The notes under the pieces are model-generated. The model searched no databases, had not been told where the DNA came from, and saw only the letters and a program-made list of their open reading frames with translations. The translations under genes were made by a program, and so were the position numbers. A stretch of 64,000 bases of DNA from Bryobacteraceae bacterium (GTDB lineage Bacteria; Acidobacteriota; Terriglobia; Bryobacterales; Bryobacteraceae). The DNA lies in contig JAHDVK010000008.1 of the NCBI GenBank assembly GCA_023384675.1, positions 62,001 through 126,000 of the forward strand, in the 5' to 3' direction. Each line of letters starts with the position of its first letter. Within the stretch, counting starts at the first letter, position 1. Shown one piece after another: positions 26,602 through 35,620 of the stretch.

Positions 26602-27225
26602 ATGGAGATCCTGGGCTCAAGACGCTACGTGGAAATACCGGGCGACCGGCAGCACGATCTGCCGCCGCTGCTGCTGCGCACCGCGCCCGAACCCGCCCGC
26701 TACGAACACGCCATGGAACTGGCAGGCTCGCTCATCGATGAAGAAGAGCTGATCCCCAACGCCAATCTGCCGGTCATCGATCCGGCCATCGAGTTGATGT
26801 TCGACCGCCGCCGTACGGACTTGGCCCTGCAGCTCGTTGAGCAGTACGTGAAGTTGATTGATGCCTGGCGCCTCGGCGATTCCATTGTCGAGTGGATCCG
26901 GCAGTGCGAAACCACCTTCGAGCTGCGCCCCGACTTGCGTCCGCTGCTGCGCCCCGATGTGTGGCCGCATGCCGGCCGCTCCAGCTTCGTGACCCTGCTG
27001 AGGGACAAGAGCGTGGACACCCACGGCGTGGAGCCGGAGACCGCCGTAGGGATGCGGCTCAGCTTCCGCCAGCCTCCGCCGCTGAACTGCTTCTCGAACC
27101 AGTTTCTGCTGCTGTTGAAAGGCACTCTGGCGAGCACCGCCTACGAATCGTGGGCCAAACTCTCGCCAGACCCGGTGTCCTCATTGCCTCCGGAGCGCTT
27201 CCGCTTCGAAGTCCACGACATGTAA
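26602..27225 (+). CDS. hypothetical cytoplasmic protein
   Basis: A 207-residue protein with no signal peptide or membrane segment. The ATG at 26602 is chosen because TAGGAG lies 8-9 bases upstream; an ATG at 26572 lacks a ribosome site. The sequence is mostly helical (RRRTDLALQLVEQYVKLIDA, IVEWIRQCETTFELRPD) with a prolines-and-arginines middle. Family not recognised. Transcription from the strong promoter-like element at 26511 suggests it is well expressed. The convergent neighbour ends 4 bases away. Confidence 0.65.
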   Translation: MEILGSRRYVEIPGDRQHDLPPLLLRTAPEPARYEHAMELAGSLIDEEELIPNANLPVIDPAIELMFDRRRTDLALQLVEQYVKLIDAWRLGDSIVEWIRQCETTFELRPDLRPLLRPDVWPHAGRSSFVTLLRDKSVDTHGVEPETAVGMRLSFRQPPPLNCFSNQFLLLLKGTLASTAYESWAKLSPDPVSSLPPERFRFEVHDM

Positions 27226-27228
27226 CGC

Positions 27229-27888
27229 TCAGGGCTTCGGCTTTCGGCCGCGGAGCGCGCGGATGATGTCGGGAACGAACTCCTTACTCACGTTGACGCC
27301 CGCCTCGGTGACGGACCAGAGCCCGTAGCTAATGGCGACGTTTTCCCAGTTCTTCCAACTGGGCGGTACCCAGATACGCGACAGCTTCGACGTGCCCACA
27401 CCGCCAACGAACCGAGACACCGAGAAACGCAAATCGCCATCGCGGTTGCGGGCCATGAATGCATGTTTGACTGCGTAGCCGAAGCGCTCCCCGGTCCCGG
27501 CTTTGTTGGACCGGTAGTAAGTGTTATCCTCGCGCAGCACCGCCGCCAGCCCATGAATCGCCGTGCTGCGGATATAGTGTTGGGCGGCGTTATTGGCGAA
27601 GCGCTTGGTGTAGTGCTTGAAGTCCTGCGGCCACTCCTCGGGAGTCCCCAAGCCGAAGCTGACAGCCGAACCCATGCCCGCCGCCAGCAGCGGCGTGCCG
27701 TTGAACGTTTCCTTGGCGTAGCGCACCAGCCGCTCCTCCCCCGTCGGCATCCGCCACGGCTCGGGCGCGGGCTTCGGGATGAAATTCACCCAGACGGGCA
27801 GGCCCGAGGTGTCCAGTGTGGGATCGGGAGGCGCGGGCTGGGCCGCGGTCGCCAGCGTCCACAACGGCAGGAGGATGAGGAATCGCAT
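27229..27888 (-). CDS. secreted hypothetical protein
   Basis: A 219-residue protein; the ATG at 27888 begins a signal peptide (MRFLILLPLWTLATAAQ). The mature part has GTPLLAAGMGSAVSFGLGTP, FANNAAQHYIRSTAIHG and YGLWSVTEAGVNVSKEF, matching a group of acidobacterial secreted proteins seen as conserved hypotheticals. No catalytic motif. It lies 31 bases downstream of the methyltransferase stop on the same strand and is probably co-transcribed. Confidence 0.65.
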   Translation of the reverse strand: MRFLILLPLWTLATAAQPAPPDPTLDTSGLPVWVNFIPKPAPEPWRMPTGEERLVRYAKETFNGTPLLAAGMGSAVSFGLGTPEEWPQDFKHYTKRFANNAAQHYIRSTAIHGLAAVLREDNTYYRSNKAGTGERFGYAVKHAFMARNRDGDLRFSVSRFVGGVGTSKLSRIWVPPSWKNWENVAISYGLWSVTEAGVNVSKEFVPDIIRALRGRKPKP

Positions 27889-27919
27889 GATGAAGCCCAC
27901 AGTGAAATGGTAGCAGGCG

Positions 27920-28684
27920 TCACTTCGGCGCGAGACACGCGTAATAGCCCCGGAACAAGACGTCCCGCGCGCCGCCTCGCCAGAATGCGCTCAGCGACTC
28001 CGCACACCAGAGGCGGATCGAGTCCTCATCCGTGCCCCGGCGGATCGCGGCGGCGACATTGGTCTCGGTCATCATGTAATTCACATAGAACCCCGGTTCC
28101 AGCGAGATGGCGATCTCGAAGTCCGCGTGCGCCCTGAGCGCGAATCCCGAATTCAGACCGCCCAGAATCCCGGGGTTGAGCGGACGCGCTTCGCTCGCAG
28201 GCGCGGGATACCGCTCGCGGAATCGATCAAACCAGGCGTCCAGATCGGGAGAATCGCGGAAGCTGCGGCCGGCGGCGAAATCGTACACCAGAAGGATTCC
28301 GCCGGGCTTCAGCACGCGCCGGGCCTCGGGGAAGAACTTGTCCAGATCCACGTAATTAAGCGAACCCGCGGCGGCAATCAGATCGCAACATGCGTCGCGC
28401 AACGGCAGCGCTTCGGCCGAAGCCGCGATGAACTGTGCCTCCGGCGCGACGACCGCGCCGTGCTGCAGCATGGATTCCACGGGCTCGACCCCCACCACCT
28501 GCCTCGCCAGCACGCCAAGGGCGCGCGCCGAAAGCCCCGCTCCGCAGCCCACATCCAGCGCGCGCGCGAAGGGTTCGGCGCGGCCAAGTCGGGCCCTCAC
28601 CGCTTCGATTACGTGCGGATGCACCGGTGGGCGCGCGGAGGCGTACCCCGTCGTCATCAGGCCGGCATCGAAGGGGTTCGGCAT
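27920..28684 (-). CDS. class I SAM-dependent methyltransferase
   Basis: A 254-residue cytoplasmic enzyme with the glycine-rich motif LDVGCGAGLSARAL (motif I), VGVEPVESML (motif II), and VLKPGGILLVYDFAAGRSF (motif post-II/III), of the ubiE/methyltransf_11 type. Substrate unknown. No special domain beyond the Rossmann fold. The start is the ATG at 28684, with the terminator of the cytochrome gene just upstream on this strand, so it has its own transcription start. Confidence 0.85.
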   Translation of the reverse strand: MPNPFDAGLMTTGYASARPPVHPHVIEAVRARLGRAEPFARALDVGCGAGLSARALGVLARQVVGVEPVESMLQHGAVVAPEAQFIAASAEALPLRDACCDLIAAAGSLNYVDLDKFFPEARRVLKPGGILLVYDFAAGRSFRDSPDLDAWFDRFRERYPAPASEARPLNPGILGGLNSGFALRAHADFEIAISLEPGFYVNYMMTETNVAAAIRRGTDEDSIRLWCAESLSAFWRGGARDVLFRGYYACLAPK

Positions 28685-28709
28685 TCCGTCAGGCTAGCGC
28701 GGGAAGCGC

Positions 28710-28754
28710 AAAAACGAAAGCCGGGATCCCGAGGCAGCGCCCCGGGGTCCCGGC
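28710..28754 (-). terminator. terminator after cytochrome c gene
   Basis: On the minus strand the stem GCCGGGACCCCG pairs with the complementary arm (12 bp with one wobble), followed by a CTTTCGTTTTTGCG tail. It lies 14 bases after the cytochrome c stop and before the methyltransferase start, insulating the two. Confidence 0.7.
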
Positions 28755-28767
28755 GGGAGGGGGATTA

Positions 28768-29097
28768 CTATTTCATCGTGCGAATGAAGCTGATCACGTC
28801 GTCCAACTGCGCGGGCGTCACGCCTTTCACGGGCTTCTTCTTGTCCGTGGGGCCCAGCGACAGCTTCTTCAGCTCGTCATCGCTCTTCTTCTGAACCTCA
28901 GCGCTGCCTAGCGCCTTCAGTTCCACTTTCAGGCTCTTGGCGATCGCCGGGTTGCCCTTGCCGTCAGCCGCATGGCACTTCTGGCAGACCTTTGTGTACA
29001 CTTCCTTGCCCTTGGCGGCGTCTCCGGCGGCAAAGGCGATTGTCGCGCAAAGAAAGGCAACTGCAAAAAGAATGAAGATGGGTTTGTATCGGGTCAT
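28768..29097 (-). CDS. monohaem c-type cytochrome
   Basis: A 109-residue exported protein with a signal peptide ending near AFAAG and one haem site, CQKCH (residues ~38-42). The rest has the class I layout with a C-terminal helix (QLDDVISFIRTMK). There is no methionine between residue 2 and the penultimate residue, so the usual distal ligand is absent; another residue or water would bind. GTAGGAG sits about 5 bases upstream of the start. Likely a periplasmic electron carrier or sensor. Closest recognised type: small soluble cytochrome c. Confidence 0.88.
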   Translation of the reverse strand: MTRYKPIFILFAVAFLCATIAFAAGDAAKGKEVYTKVCQKCHAADGKGNPAIAKSLKVELKALGSAEVQKKSDDELKKLSLGPTDKKKPVKGVTPAQLDDVISFIRTMK

Positions 29098-29168
29098 CAG
29101 ATCTCCTACTCTTCTTTATACTATGACTCGCGCGGCCAGATTTTGGTTTCGCGCGAATCACAACAACC

Positions 29169-30194
29169 TCAGTCCCCCATCAGCCCGCCCTGGCGGGCCA
29201 GTTTCAGCGCCTCAATCGCGGCTCCGCGCGCGCCCGCGGTATCGCCGTTCGGCATGACCACAATGGGAATGCCTGCCTGCTCCTCGCGCTGATCGGGCAT
29301 CGCGGCCCGCACCTCGCCGATGAACCAGTCCTGAAACTCCTTGGCCGTCTCGAGCGCGCCGCCGCCGATGATCAGCGCGTCGGGGTCGAAGGTGTTGATC
29401 ATTTCGTCGAAAAACAGCCCCAGCGCGTGCGCCTGCACCCGGAAAATCTCCTTACAGAGCGCGTCGCCGCGCTCGGCCATGCCGCGCACCTTCTTCGCCG
29501 CCTGGCTCAGATCCTCGCTGGCCCCCAATTCATGGCCCGGGAACTTCGGCAGAAAATAGGGCAGCAGCGTCTTGCTGATCGCGGTGAGCGAGCACAGCGA
29601 TTCCAGATCCCCCACGCGCCCGCAATTGCAAACCGGATGAATCCCCTCGACGCCGCGAATCGACTGGTAGGGCAGCAACACATGCCCCAACTCCCCGCCG
29701 AACCCGCCGCGGCCCTTCACGACGTTGTCCTCGATGATCACGCCGCCGCCCAGGCCGGTTCCGATGATCGCCGAGATCGAGGTCTTCTTCGCACTTGCGC
29801 CGAACAGCGAGAAATGCCCCCAAAGCGCGCCCGCGTTACCGTCGTTCAGGTAAGCGACCGGCTTGCCCAGTTTCGCCGCCAGCCCGCCGCGAATGTCGAA
29901 GCCCGCCCACTCCGGATGCACGAAATTGGTGGATCCGCGGGCGCTCAACACGCCGTTCGCGCTCGCCGGACCGGGCGTATCCAGACCCACCACGGTCACT
30001 TCGGCCACGCTCAAGCCCGCCTGCCGCACGGCGATCTCCAGCCCGTCGGCGATCTGCTGCAGGCAGACGGCGGGCCCTTCCTTCGAGCGCGCCGGGTGCT
30101 CGCACAGGCCCTCGATCAGGAATTGTTCCTGCTCATTGATGATTGTGTAGTTGATGGCGGTTCCGCCCAGGTCCACTCCGGCGACGATATGCAC
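29169..30194 (-). CDS. ROK-family sugar kinase
   Basis: A 341-residue protein of the ROK family, which includes glucokinases, N-acetylhexosamine kinases and repressors. The ATP site (GVDLGGTAINY), sugar and phosphate motifs (YLNDGNAGALWGH and IIGTGLGGG) and the zinc-type HPVCNCGRVGDLE region are present, but the third cysteine of the usual CxCGxxGCxE motif is aspartate here. No N-terminal DNA-binding domain, so a kinase rather than a repressor. GTG start at 30194, with GAGGAG upstream. Substrate probably glucose or an aminosugar. Confidence 0.85.
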   Translation of the reverse strand: MHIVAGVDLGGTAINYTIINEQEQFLIEGLCEHPARSKEGPAVCLQQIADGLEIAVRQAGLSVAEVTVVGLDTPGPASANGVLSARGSTNFVHPEWAGFDIRGGLAAKLGKPVAYLNDGNAGALWGHFSLFGASAKKTSISAIIGTGLGGGVIIEDNVVKGRGGFGGELGHVLLPYQSIRGVEGIHPVCNCGRVGDLESLCSLTAISKTLLPYFLPKFPGHELGASEDLSQAAKKVRGMAERGDALCKEIFRVQAHALGLFFDEMINTFDPDALIIGGGALETAKEFQDWFIGEVRAAMPDQREEQAGIPIVVMPNGDTAGARGAAIEALKLARQGGLMGD

Positions 30195-30293
30195 GGTTTC
30201 GTTCTCCTCGGGTCAAGTCAAGGCCCGTTGTGAGCCTCTCGTTGCAGTATAGTCATGCCGCTTCGCCGCCTGCGCGCGCATCTAACTGGAGTG

Positions 30294-30863
30294 ATGAGTG
30301 ATACCCCCGTTTCCACGGAAACCGCCACCCTGGGCGGCGGCTGTTTTTGGTGCCTGGAGGCCGTTTTCGACGAAGTCCGAGGCGTGATTTCAGTCGAATC
30401 CGGCTACACCGGCGGCCATCTGCCGCGCCCTTCCTACCAGGACATCTGTACCGGCATGACCGGCCACGCCGAAGTGGTCCGCATCGCCTTTGACCCCTCC
30501 GTGATCGCCTACCGGCAACTACTCGAGATCTTCTTCGCCATCCACGACCCCACGACGCTCAACCGGCAGGGCGCCGACCACGGCCCGCAGTACCGCTCCG
30601 CCATCTTTTACAATTCCGAAGACCAGCGCTCCGAAGCCCAAAGCCTGATGGATGAACTCACGGCCGCGCGCGCCTTCGCCGATCCGATCGTCACCGAACT
30701 CACCCCCGCGCCCGAGTTCTATGTCGCCGAAGACTACCATCAGGAGTACTTCGAGAACCACCGCTCCCAGCCCTACTGCCTGTTCACCGTCGCGCCAAAA
30801 GTGCTCAAATTCCGCTCAAAGTTCGCGGAAATGCGCAAAAAAGCGCCTGAAGCGCTACCATAG
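30294..30863 (+). CDS. msrA: peptide methionine-(S)-S-oxide reductase
   Basis: A 189-residue enzyme that reduces methionine sulfoxide. The catalytic block GGGCFWCLEAVFDEVRGV has the nucleophilic cysteine (C17), and SGYTGG, DHGPQYRSAIF and YHQEYF are family motifs. The start is the ATG at 30294, with GGAG just upstream; it is preceded by a TATAGT-type sequence at 30248. It ends 4 bases before the M20 peptidase gene and may be co-transcribed. Both cysteines of CFWC are present; a resolving cysteine further on is not obvious. Confidence 0.92.
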   Translation: MSDTPVSTETATLGGGCFWCLEAVFDEVRGVISVESGYTGGHLPRPSYQDICTGMTGHAEVVRIAFDPSVIAYRQLLEIFFAIHDPTTLNRQGADHGPQYRSAIFYNSEDQRSEAQSLMDELTAARAFADPIVTELTPAPEFYVAEDYHQEYFENHRSQPYCLFTVAPKVLKFRSKFAEMRKKAPEALP

Positions 30864-30867
30864 CCCC

Positions 30868-32262
30868 ATGCGCTGGGTACTGTTTCTGCTGCTTGCCGTT
30901 CCGCTCTCTGCCGCCGAACCCGATTGGGCGAAGGTCGAAGAGGAGACCATGCGCCACTTCCAGGCGCTGCTCCGGATGGACACCCAAAACCCGCCCGGCA
31001 ACGAGACCCAGGCGGCCGAATACCTCAAGAAGGTCCTCGAGGCCGAAGGTATCCCGGTGAAGCTTTTTACCCTTGAGCCTAACCGCGCGAATCTCGTCGC
31101 CCGCCTCAAGGGCAATGGGTCGAAACGCCCGCTGCTGCTGATGGCGCACACCGATGTCGTGCGCGTGCTCGCCGCCCTGTGGACCCACCCGCCCTTTTCC
31201 GCCACGCGCGACGGCGGCTACGTCTATGGCCGCGGCGCGGTGGACGACAAGGACAATGTCGCCGCGGTGCTGATGACCATGCTGCTGCTCAAGCGCCACA
31301 AAGTGCCGCTCGACCGCGACGTCATCTTCCTCGCCGAGGCCGGCGAGGAGGCTTCCACGCAGGTCGGCATCGAGTACATGGTCCGCGAGCACTGGCCGGA
31401 AATCGAAGCCGAAATCTGCCTGGCCGAAGGCGGCGCCGGCATCCGCCGCAAGGGCCAGCCCGCGTATGTCACGGTCCAGACGGCCGAGAAGATCCCCTAT
31501 GCCTTCAAGCTGGTCTCGAAAGGTCCCGCCGGGCATGGTTCCCGGCCGCTCAAGTCCAACTCCATCGCGCACCTTTCGCAGGCGGTCGCCCGCATCGCTC
31601 AATTCCAGGCCCCGATGCGGATGAACGATACCACCCGCTACTACTTCGAGCGCCTCGCCACGGTGAGCGAACCCGGGGACGCCGCCCGCTACAACGCCCT
31701 CTACCACCCCGAAAAGACGGCCGAAGTGCAGCAATACCTGGCCGATTACGAACCCGGCCACAACTCCATGCTGCGGACCTCGATCTCGCCCAACATCATC
31801 CGGGGCGGGTTTCAAGTGAACGTGATTCCTTCTGAATCGGAGGCGATCCTGGATGTGCGCGCCCTGCCCGATGAGGACATCGAAGCCTTTCGCGCCAAGA
31901 TCCAGGAGCTTGTGAAGGACCCGCAGATCCAGGTCGTCAAGGAGGAGCGCAACACGCGCCCCAAGGCCCCGCCATCACAGATCAATCACGAGGCATTCCG
32001 CACGATCGAGGCCTCCTGGAAGCGGATCTATCCCGGCATCACCACCATCCCTTCCATGTCCACGGGCGCCACCGACATGGCCTATCTGCGCGCTAAAGGA
32101 GTGCAGTGCTACGGCATCGGCCCCATGATCGACGAAGAAGACGGCCCCCTCGGCTACGGCGCACACTCCGACCAGGAGCGCATCCTCGAAAAATCCCTCT
32201 ACGAATTCGTCCGCTTCAAGTGGGATGTGGTCCGCGCCCTGGCCGCGGCCGCTTCGAACTGA
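30868..32262 (+). CDS. M20 family metallopeptidase
   Basis: A 464-residue zinc peptidase with a signal peptide (MRWVLFLLLAVPLSA), so periplasmic. Metal ligands are visible in LLMAHTDVV, GRGAVDDKDNV, EAGEEAST (the catalytic glutamate and a zinc ligand) and GAHSDQERI. A lid/dimerisation domain separates the two parts (residues ~200-320). Likely an aminoacylase- or carboxypeptidase-type enzyme; substrate unknown. The ATG at 30868 follows the msrA stop by 4 bases and starts the signal peptide. Confidence 0.9.
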   Translation: MRWVLFLLLAVPLSAAEPDWAKVEEETMRHFQALLRMDTQNPPGNETQAAEYLKKVLEAEGIPVKLFTLEPNRANLVARLKGNGSKRPLLLMAHTDVVRVLAALWTHPPFSATRDGGYVYGRGAVDDKDNVAAVLMTMLLLKRHKVPLDRDVIFLAEAGEEASTQVGIEYMVREHWPEIEAEICLAEGGAGIRRKGQPAYVTVQTAEKIPYAFKLVSKGPAGHGSRPLKSNSIAHLSQAVARIAQFQAPMRMNDTTRYYFERLATVSEPGDAARYNALYHPEKTAEVQQYLADYEPGHNSMLRTSISPNIIRGGFQVNVIPSESEAILDVRALPDEDIEAFRAKIQELVKDPQIQVVKEERNTRPKAPPSQINHEAFRTIEASWKRIYPGITTIPSMSTGATDMAYLRAKGVQCYGIGPMIDEEDGPLGYGAHSDQERILEKSLYEFVRFKWDVVRALAAAASN

Positions 32263-32350
32263 CGCCGTGAGAGCCGGACATTCCTGTCCTGATATAGTCG
32301 GAGTGGCGGTTCGACCCAGGGGTCTCCCCTACGCCTGAAGGAGAGCTTTC

Positions 32351-33502
32351 ATGACCAGCCAACCGGCCCGCATTGAACGCCGCGGCCTGATCCGTTTAGC
32401 CTCCGCCGCGCTTGCCTCGGCGGGCCTTCCCGTCTGGGCCTCCGGCGACACCGCCCGCGTCCTGCGCGTCCACTCGCCCAAGGCCACGCGCGAGTGGGAT
32501 TACAGCGCCAACGCCCCCTGGGACCACACCGTCGAAATGACCCCGGAGCAGCCGGGGAAGATCAAGGAGCGCTACTTCGATTACATCAACGGCGATACCG
32601 TCGCCCGGATGCTCGATCTCGGCCTCCGCGAACTCACCGGCGCCCCTACCGCCACTGAGGCCTGGCGGCTGCTTCTGCCCAACTTCGCGCCCGAGCAGAG
32701 AATCACCCTCAAGCTGAACATGAACAACGCCTCGTTCAACGAGGCCATCACCACCAACCGCATGGATCAGACTATGCCCCTGGTGAACGCCGTCCTCGAC
32801 ACCCTCATCGACGGCCTCGGCGCGAGGCCCGCCAACATCACCCTGCTGGACGCCTCCCGCTGGTTCCATCCCGTCATCATGAAGGGACGCTGCCGTTTCA
32901 CGGGAGTCCGCTGGGTGGATTCCAAGTCCCCTGACCGTTGGGACCACTCCGAGGCGGTCAGCTTTACGCGCGATCAGCCTGCCCCAGGCGGCCAGTTCTG
33001 GATGCCCCGCGACTATACCAGCGCCGACCACATCCTCAACTTCTGCCTCATGAAATCGCATGGCTGCGGCGTCACCGGCGCGATGAAGAGCCACTTCGGT
33101 TCCATCCCCTCCCCCAAGATGCTCCACGAAGGCATGGGCACGAAGAGCTACATCGGCGACCTCTGCGCCACGCCCAGCATCCGCAACAAAGTCCGGCTCA
33201 ACCTGGTGGATGCGACCTTTGCCAACTGGTTCGGCCCGGTGTGGGCTCCGCGCCCCTGGAAGACCTTCCCGCAGCCCTCGCCCAATTCTCTGCTGCTGGC
33301 CCGCGACCCCGTCGCGCTCGACACCGTCATGCTCGACCACCTCCGCGACGAACTCAAACAGCAGGGCCCCGCGGCGCCCGCGCACGTCGTGGAATGGGTA
33401 GCTGGCTCGACTTTCCTCGAATACGCCATGAACCACCACGGCCTCGGCATCCACGAATCCCGCCCCTACCGCCGGATCGATTACCGCGTGTTAGCGCTCT
33501 GA
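32351..33502 (+). CDS. DUF362 protein with Tat-type signal
   Basis: A 383-residue protein with a Tat-like N-terminus (RRGLIRLASAALASAGLPVW) and the DUF362 fold: KLNMNNASFNEAITTNRMDQ, LLDASRWFHPVIMKG, FCLMKSHGCGVTGAMKSHFG, and LLARDPVALDTVMLDHL at the end. DUF362 proteins often carry a ferredoxin-like cluster, but no CxxCxxC motif is seen here. AAGGAGAG lies 8 bases upstream of the ATG. Function unknown. It sits just upstream of the DUF5060 glycosidase gene, 51 bases away. Confidence 0.8.
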   Translation: MTSQPARIERRGLIRLASAALASAGLPVWASGDTARVLRVHSPKATREWDYSANAPWDHTVEMTPEQPGKIKERYFDYINGDTVARMLDLGLRELTGAPTATEAWRLLLPNFAPEQRITLKLNMNNASFNEAITTNRMDQTMPLVNAVLDTLIDGLGARPANITLLDASRWFHPVIMKGRCRFTGVRWVDSKSPDRWDHSEAVSFTRDQPAPGGQFWMPRDYTSADHILNFCLMKSHGCGVTGAMKSHFGSIPSPKMLHEGMGTKSYIGDLCATPSIRNKVRLNLVDATFANWFGPVWAPRPWKTFPQPSPNSLLLARDPVALDTVMLDHLRDELKQQGPAAPAHVVEWVAGSTFLEYAMNHHGLGIHESRPYRRIDYRVLAL

Positions 33503-33553
33503 GGACTGGGGGCTTTTCGCACCTCTGCGCTGCATGATATATGATGGCGGGCG

Positions 33554-35368
33554 ATGAAACTCGCTGCCCTGCTCCTTGCCGCCGCGCTGGCTCTGCCCGC
33601 GGCTGAGATCTCGGGTGAACTCAAGCGCTGGCACCGCGTCACGCTCACGCTCGATGGCCCCAAAACCAGCGAATCCGCCACTCCCAATCCCTTCCGCGAT
33701 TACCGCTTTGATGTGCTGTTCGTCCACGCCCAATCGGGCGAACAGCGCCGCGTACCAGGCTTCTTCGCCGCCGACGGCAACGCGGCCGAATCCTCCGCCG
33801 AAGCAGGCAGCAAGTGGCGCGTCCATTTCCTGCCCACGCGCGAAGGCCGCTGGCTGTGGCGCGCCTCGTTCCGGCAAGGCACGGATGTCGCCATCGACGA
33901 GAAACCGCTGGCCGGAAAGCCGCTCGCGCCCGTCGACGGCCAGGAGGGTGAGTTCACCGTCGCCGCCACGGACAAACAGGCCCCCGATTTCCGCGCCCGC
34001 GGCTTGCTCGAATACCGCGGGGAACGCTTTTACCGCTTCGCCGGCGACGGCTCCCGCTTCCTCAAAGGCGGCGTCGATTCGCCCGAAACCCTGCTCGGCT
34101 ACGCCGACTTTGACGGCACCTGGCGCGAAACCAAGGATGCCCCCCAAGGCGTGATGCCCGCTCCCGACCCCCTCATCGCCCTGCCCGCCCTGAAGGACGG
34201 CCTCCACCACTATGAACCTCACCTCAAGGACTGGCGCGACGGCGACCCCACCTGGAAAGGCGGCAAGGGAAAAGGCCTCATCGGCGGCTTGAATTACCTG
34301 GCGTCCCAGGGCGTGAACTCGATCTACTTCCTCACCATGAATTCGAACGGCGACGGCCGCAACGTCTGGCCCTGGACCGGCCCCTGGACCTTCGACCGCT
34401 TCGACGTCTCCAAACTCGACCAGTGGGAGATTGTCTTCTCATACGCCCAGCGCCTCGGCATCCTGCTCCATGTCGTCACTCAGGAGACCGAAAACGATCA
34501 CATGCTCGATAAGGGCAAACTCCGCTTGTACCGCAACCTCTACTACCGCGAGCTGATCGCCCGCTTCGCCCACCACCCCGCGCTGCAGTGGAACCTCGGC
34601 GAGGAAAACATGAACACTCCCTGGTGGCAGAAGGAATTCGCCGAATTCTTTCAGCGCCACGACCCTTACCGCCACCCCATCGTGATCCATAACGACCATC
34701 GCCACGACAAGAACCTGAACGAAACCTTCCGCCCCCTGCTCGGCCACCAGGGCTTCGCCGGCACTGCGTTCCAGATCTTTCAATGGCCCCGCATCCCCCC
34801 CACTGTGCGCGAATACGTGCGCGCCAGCCGCGATGCCGGACACCCCTGGGTAATCATGATGGACGAGATGGGCGGCGCCAACTTCGGCCTGCGCATCGAC
34901 GCCGAAGACCCCGATCACGACGACCCGCGCCGCTATGGCCTCTGGGGCTCACTGCTGAATGGCGGCGCGGGCGTGGAATGGTACTTCGGCTGGCAGAACA
35001 ACTCGCCCCACTCCGACCTCAGCGCCGAAGACTGGCGCGTCCGCGAGAATATGTACAAACAGACCAAAATCGCGCTCGACTTCTTCCACCGCCACCTGCC
35101 CTTCCACGAAATGGAGCCTGCCGCCGAACTCACCGGCAACAAGGTGGACGTGCTCGCCAAGCGCGGCGTAGTCTATTGCTTGTATGTGCCCAAGGGCACA
35201 GGCTTCAGCCTCGACCTCGAGTCCAACCGCGGCCCGTACACGCTCTACTGGTATGACCCTCTGACAGGGCTGAACTCCGGCACTCATCCCATCGAAGGCC
35301 CGGGTGCAATCAAGCTTCCAGCTAAACCGGCAGGTCCCGATCGCGACTGGGTCGCCCTGATCCGTTAA
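33554..35368 (+). CDS. DUF5060/DUF4038 glycoside hydrolase-like protein
   Basis: A 604-residue exported protein (short signal peptide MKLAALLLAAALALPAAE). The N-terminal DUF5060 beta-sandwich (about 20-110) is followed by a TIM-barrel of the apiosidase-like/DUF4038 group. Candidate acidic catalytic residues are in WNLGEENMN and MMDEMGGANFG; LNYLASQGVNSIYFLTMN is the second barrel strand. The C-terminus is a small beta domain. Such enzymes cleave plant pectin side chains or similar sugars. Family is assigned by overall resemblance; the substrate is not known. Confidence 0.8.
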   Translation: MKLAALLLAAALALPAAEISGELKRWHRVTLTLDGPKTSESATPNPFRDYRFDVLFVHAQSGEQRRVPGFFAADGNAAESSAEAGSKWRVHFLPTREGRWLWRASFRQGTDVAIDEKPLAGKPLAPVDGQEGEFTVAATDKQAPDFRARGLLEYRGERFYRFAGDGSRFLKGGVDSPETLLGYADFDGTWRETKDAPQGVMPAPDPLIALPALKDGLHHYEPHLKDWRDGDPTWKGGKGKGLIGGLNYLASQGVNSIYFLTMNSNGDGRNVWPWTGPWTFDRFDVSKLDQWEIVFSYAQRLGILLHVVTQETENDHMLDKGKLRLYRNLYYRELIARFAHHPALQWNLGEENMNTPWWQKEFAEFFQRHDPYRHPIVIHNDHRHDKNLNETFRPLLGHQGFAGTAFQIFQWPRIPPTVREYVRASRDAGHPWVIMMDEMGGANFGLRIDAEDPDHDDPRRYGLWGSLLNGGAGVEWYFGWQNNSPHSDLSAEDWRVRENMYKQTKIALDFFHRHLPFHEMEPAAELTGNKVDVLAKRGVVYCLYVPKGTGFSLDLESNRGPYTLYWYDPLTGLNSGTHPIEGPGAIKLPAKPAGPDRDWVALIR

Positions 35369-35411
35369 ACCACACCATGCCGTCCTCTGGGGTCTGGTCT
35401 AGAATCCAGAT

Positions 35412-35612
35412 ATGGCTTGGCAGGACCACATTCACGCGGACCCGGAGATCCTGGGCGGAAAGCCCGTCGTGCGTGGAACGAGGCTCGCCGTCGAGCTGAT
35501 CCTCGAATTGCTGGCCGCGGGCGTTTCCGAACAGGAAATCTTAGCCGATTATCCCGGCCTTAGCCGTGAGGATGTCCTCGCCTGCATCAACTATCGCGTG
35601 TTGGCACGCTGA
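35412..35612 (+). CDS. orphan DUF433 protein
   Basis: A 66-residue DUF433 protein with the full signature HIHADPEILGGKPVVRGTRL and the HTH segment EQEILADYPGLSREDV. Unlike the pair at 8 kb there is no DUF5615 gene downstream: the next gene is on the other strand and starts 8 bases later. TAGAAT (35400-35405) lies only six bases before the ATG, which would give a leaderless transcript. It could be a solitary regulator or the relic of a lost toxin-antitoxin module. Confidence 0.8.
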   Translation: MAWQDHIHADPEILGGKPVVRGTRLAVELILELLAAGVSEQEILADYPGLSREDVLACINYRVLAR

Positions 35613-35620
35613 TCTGGAAC

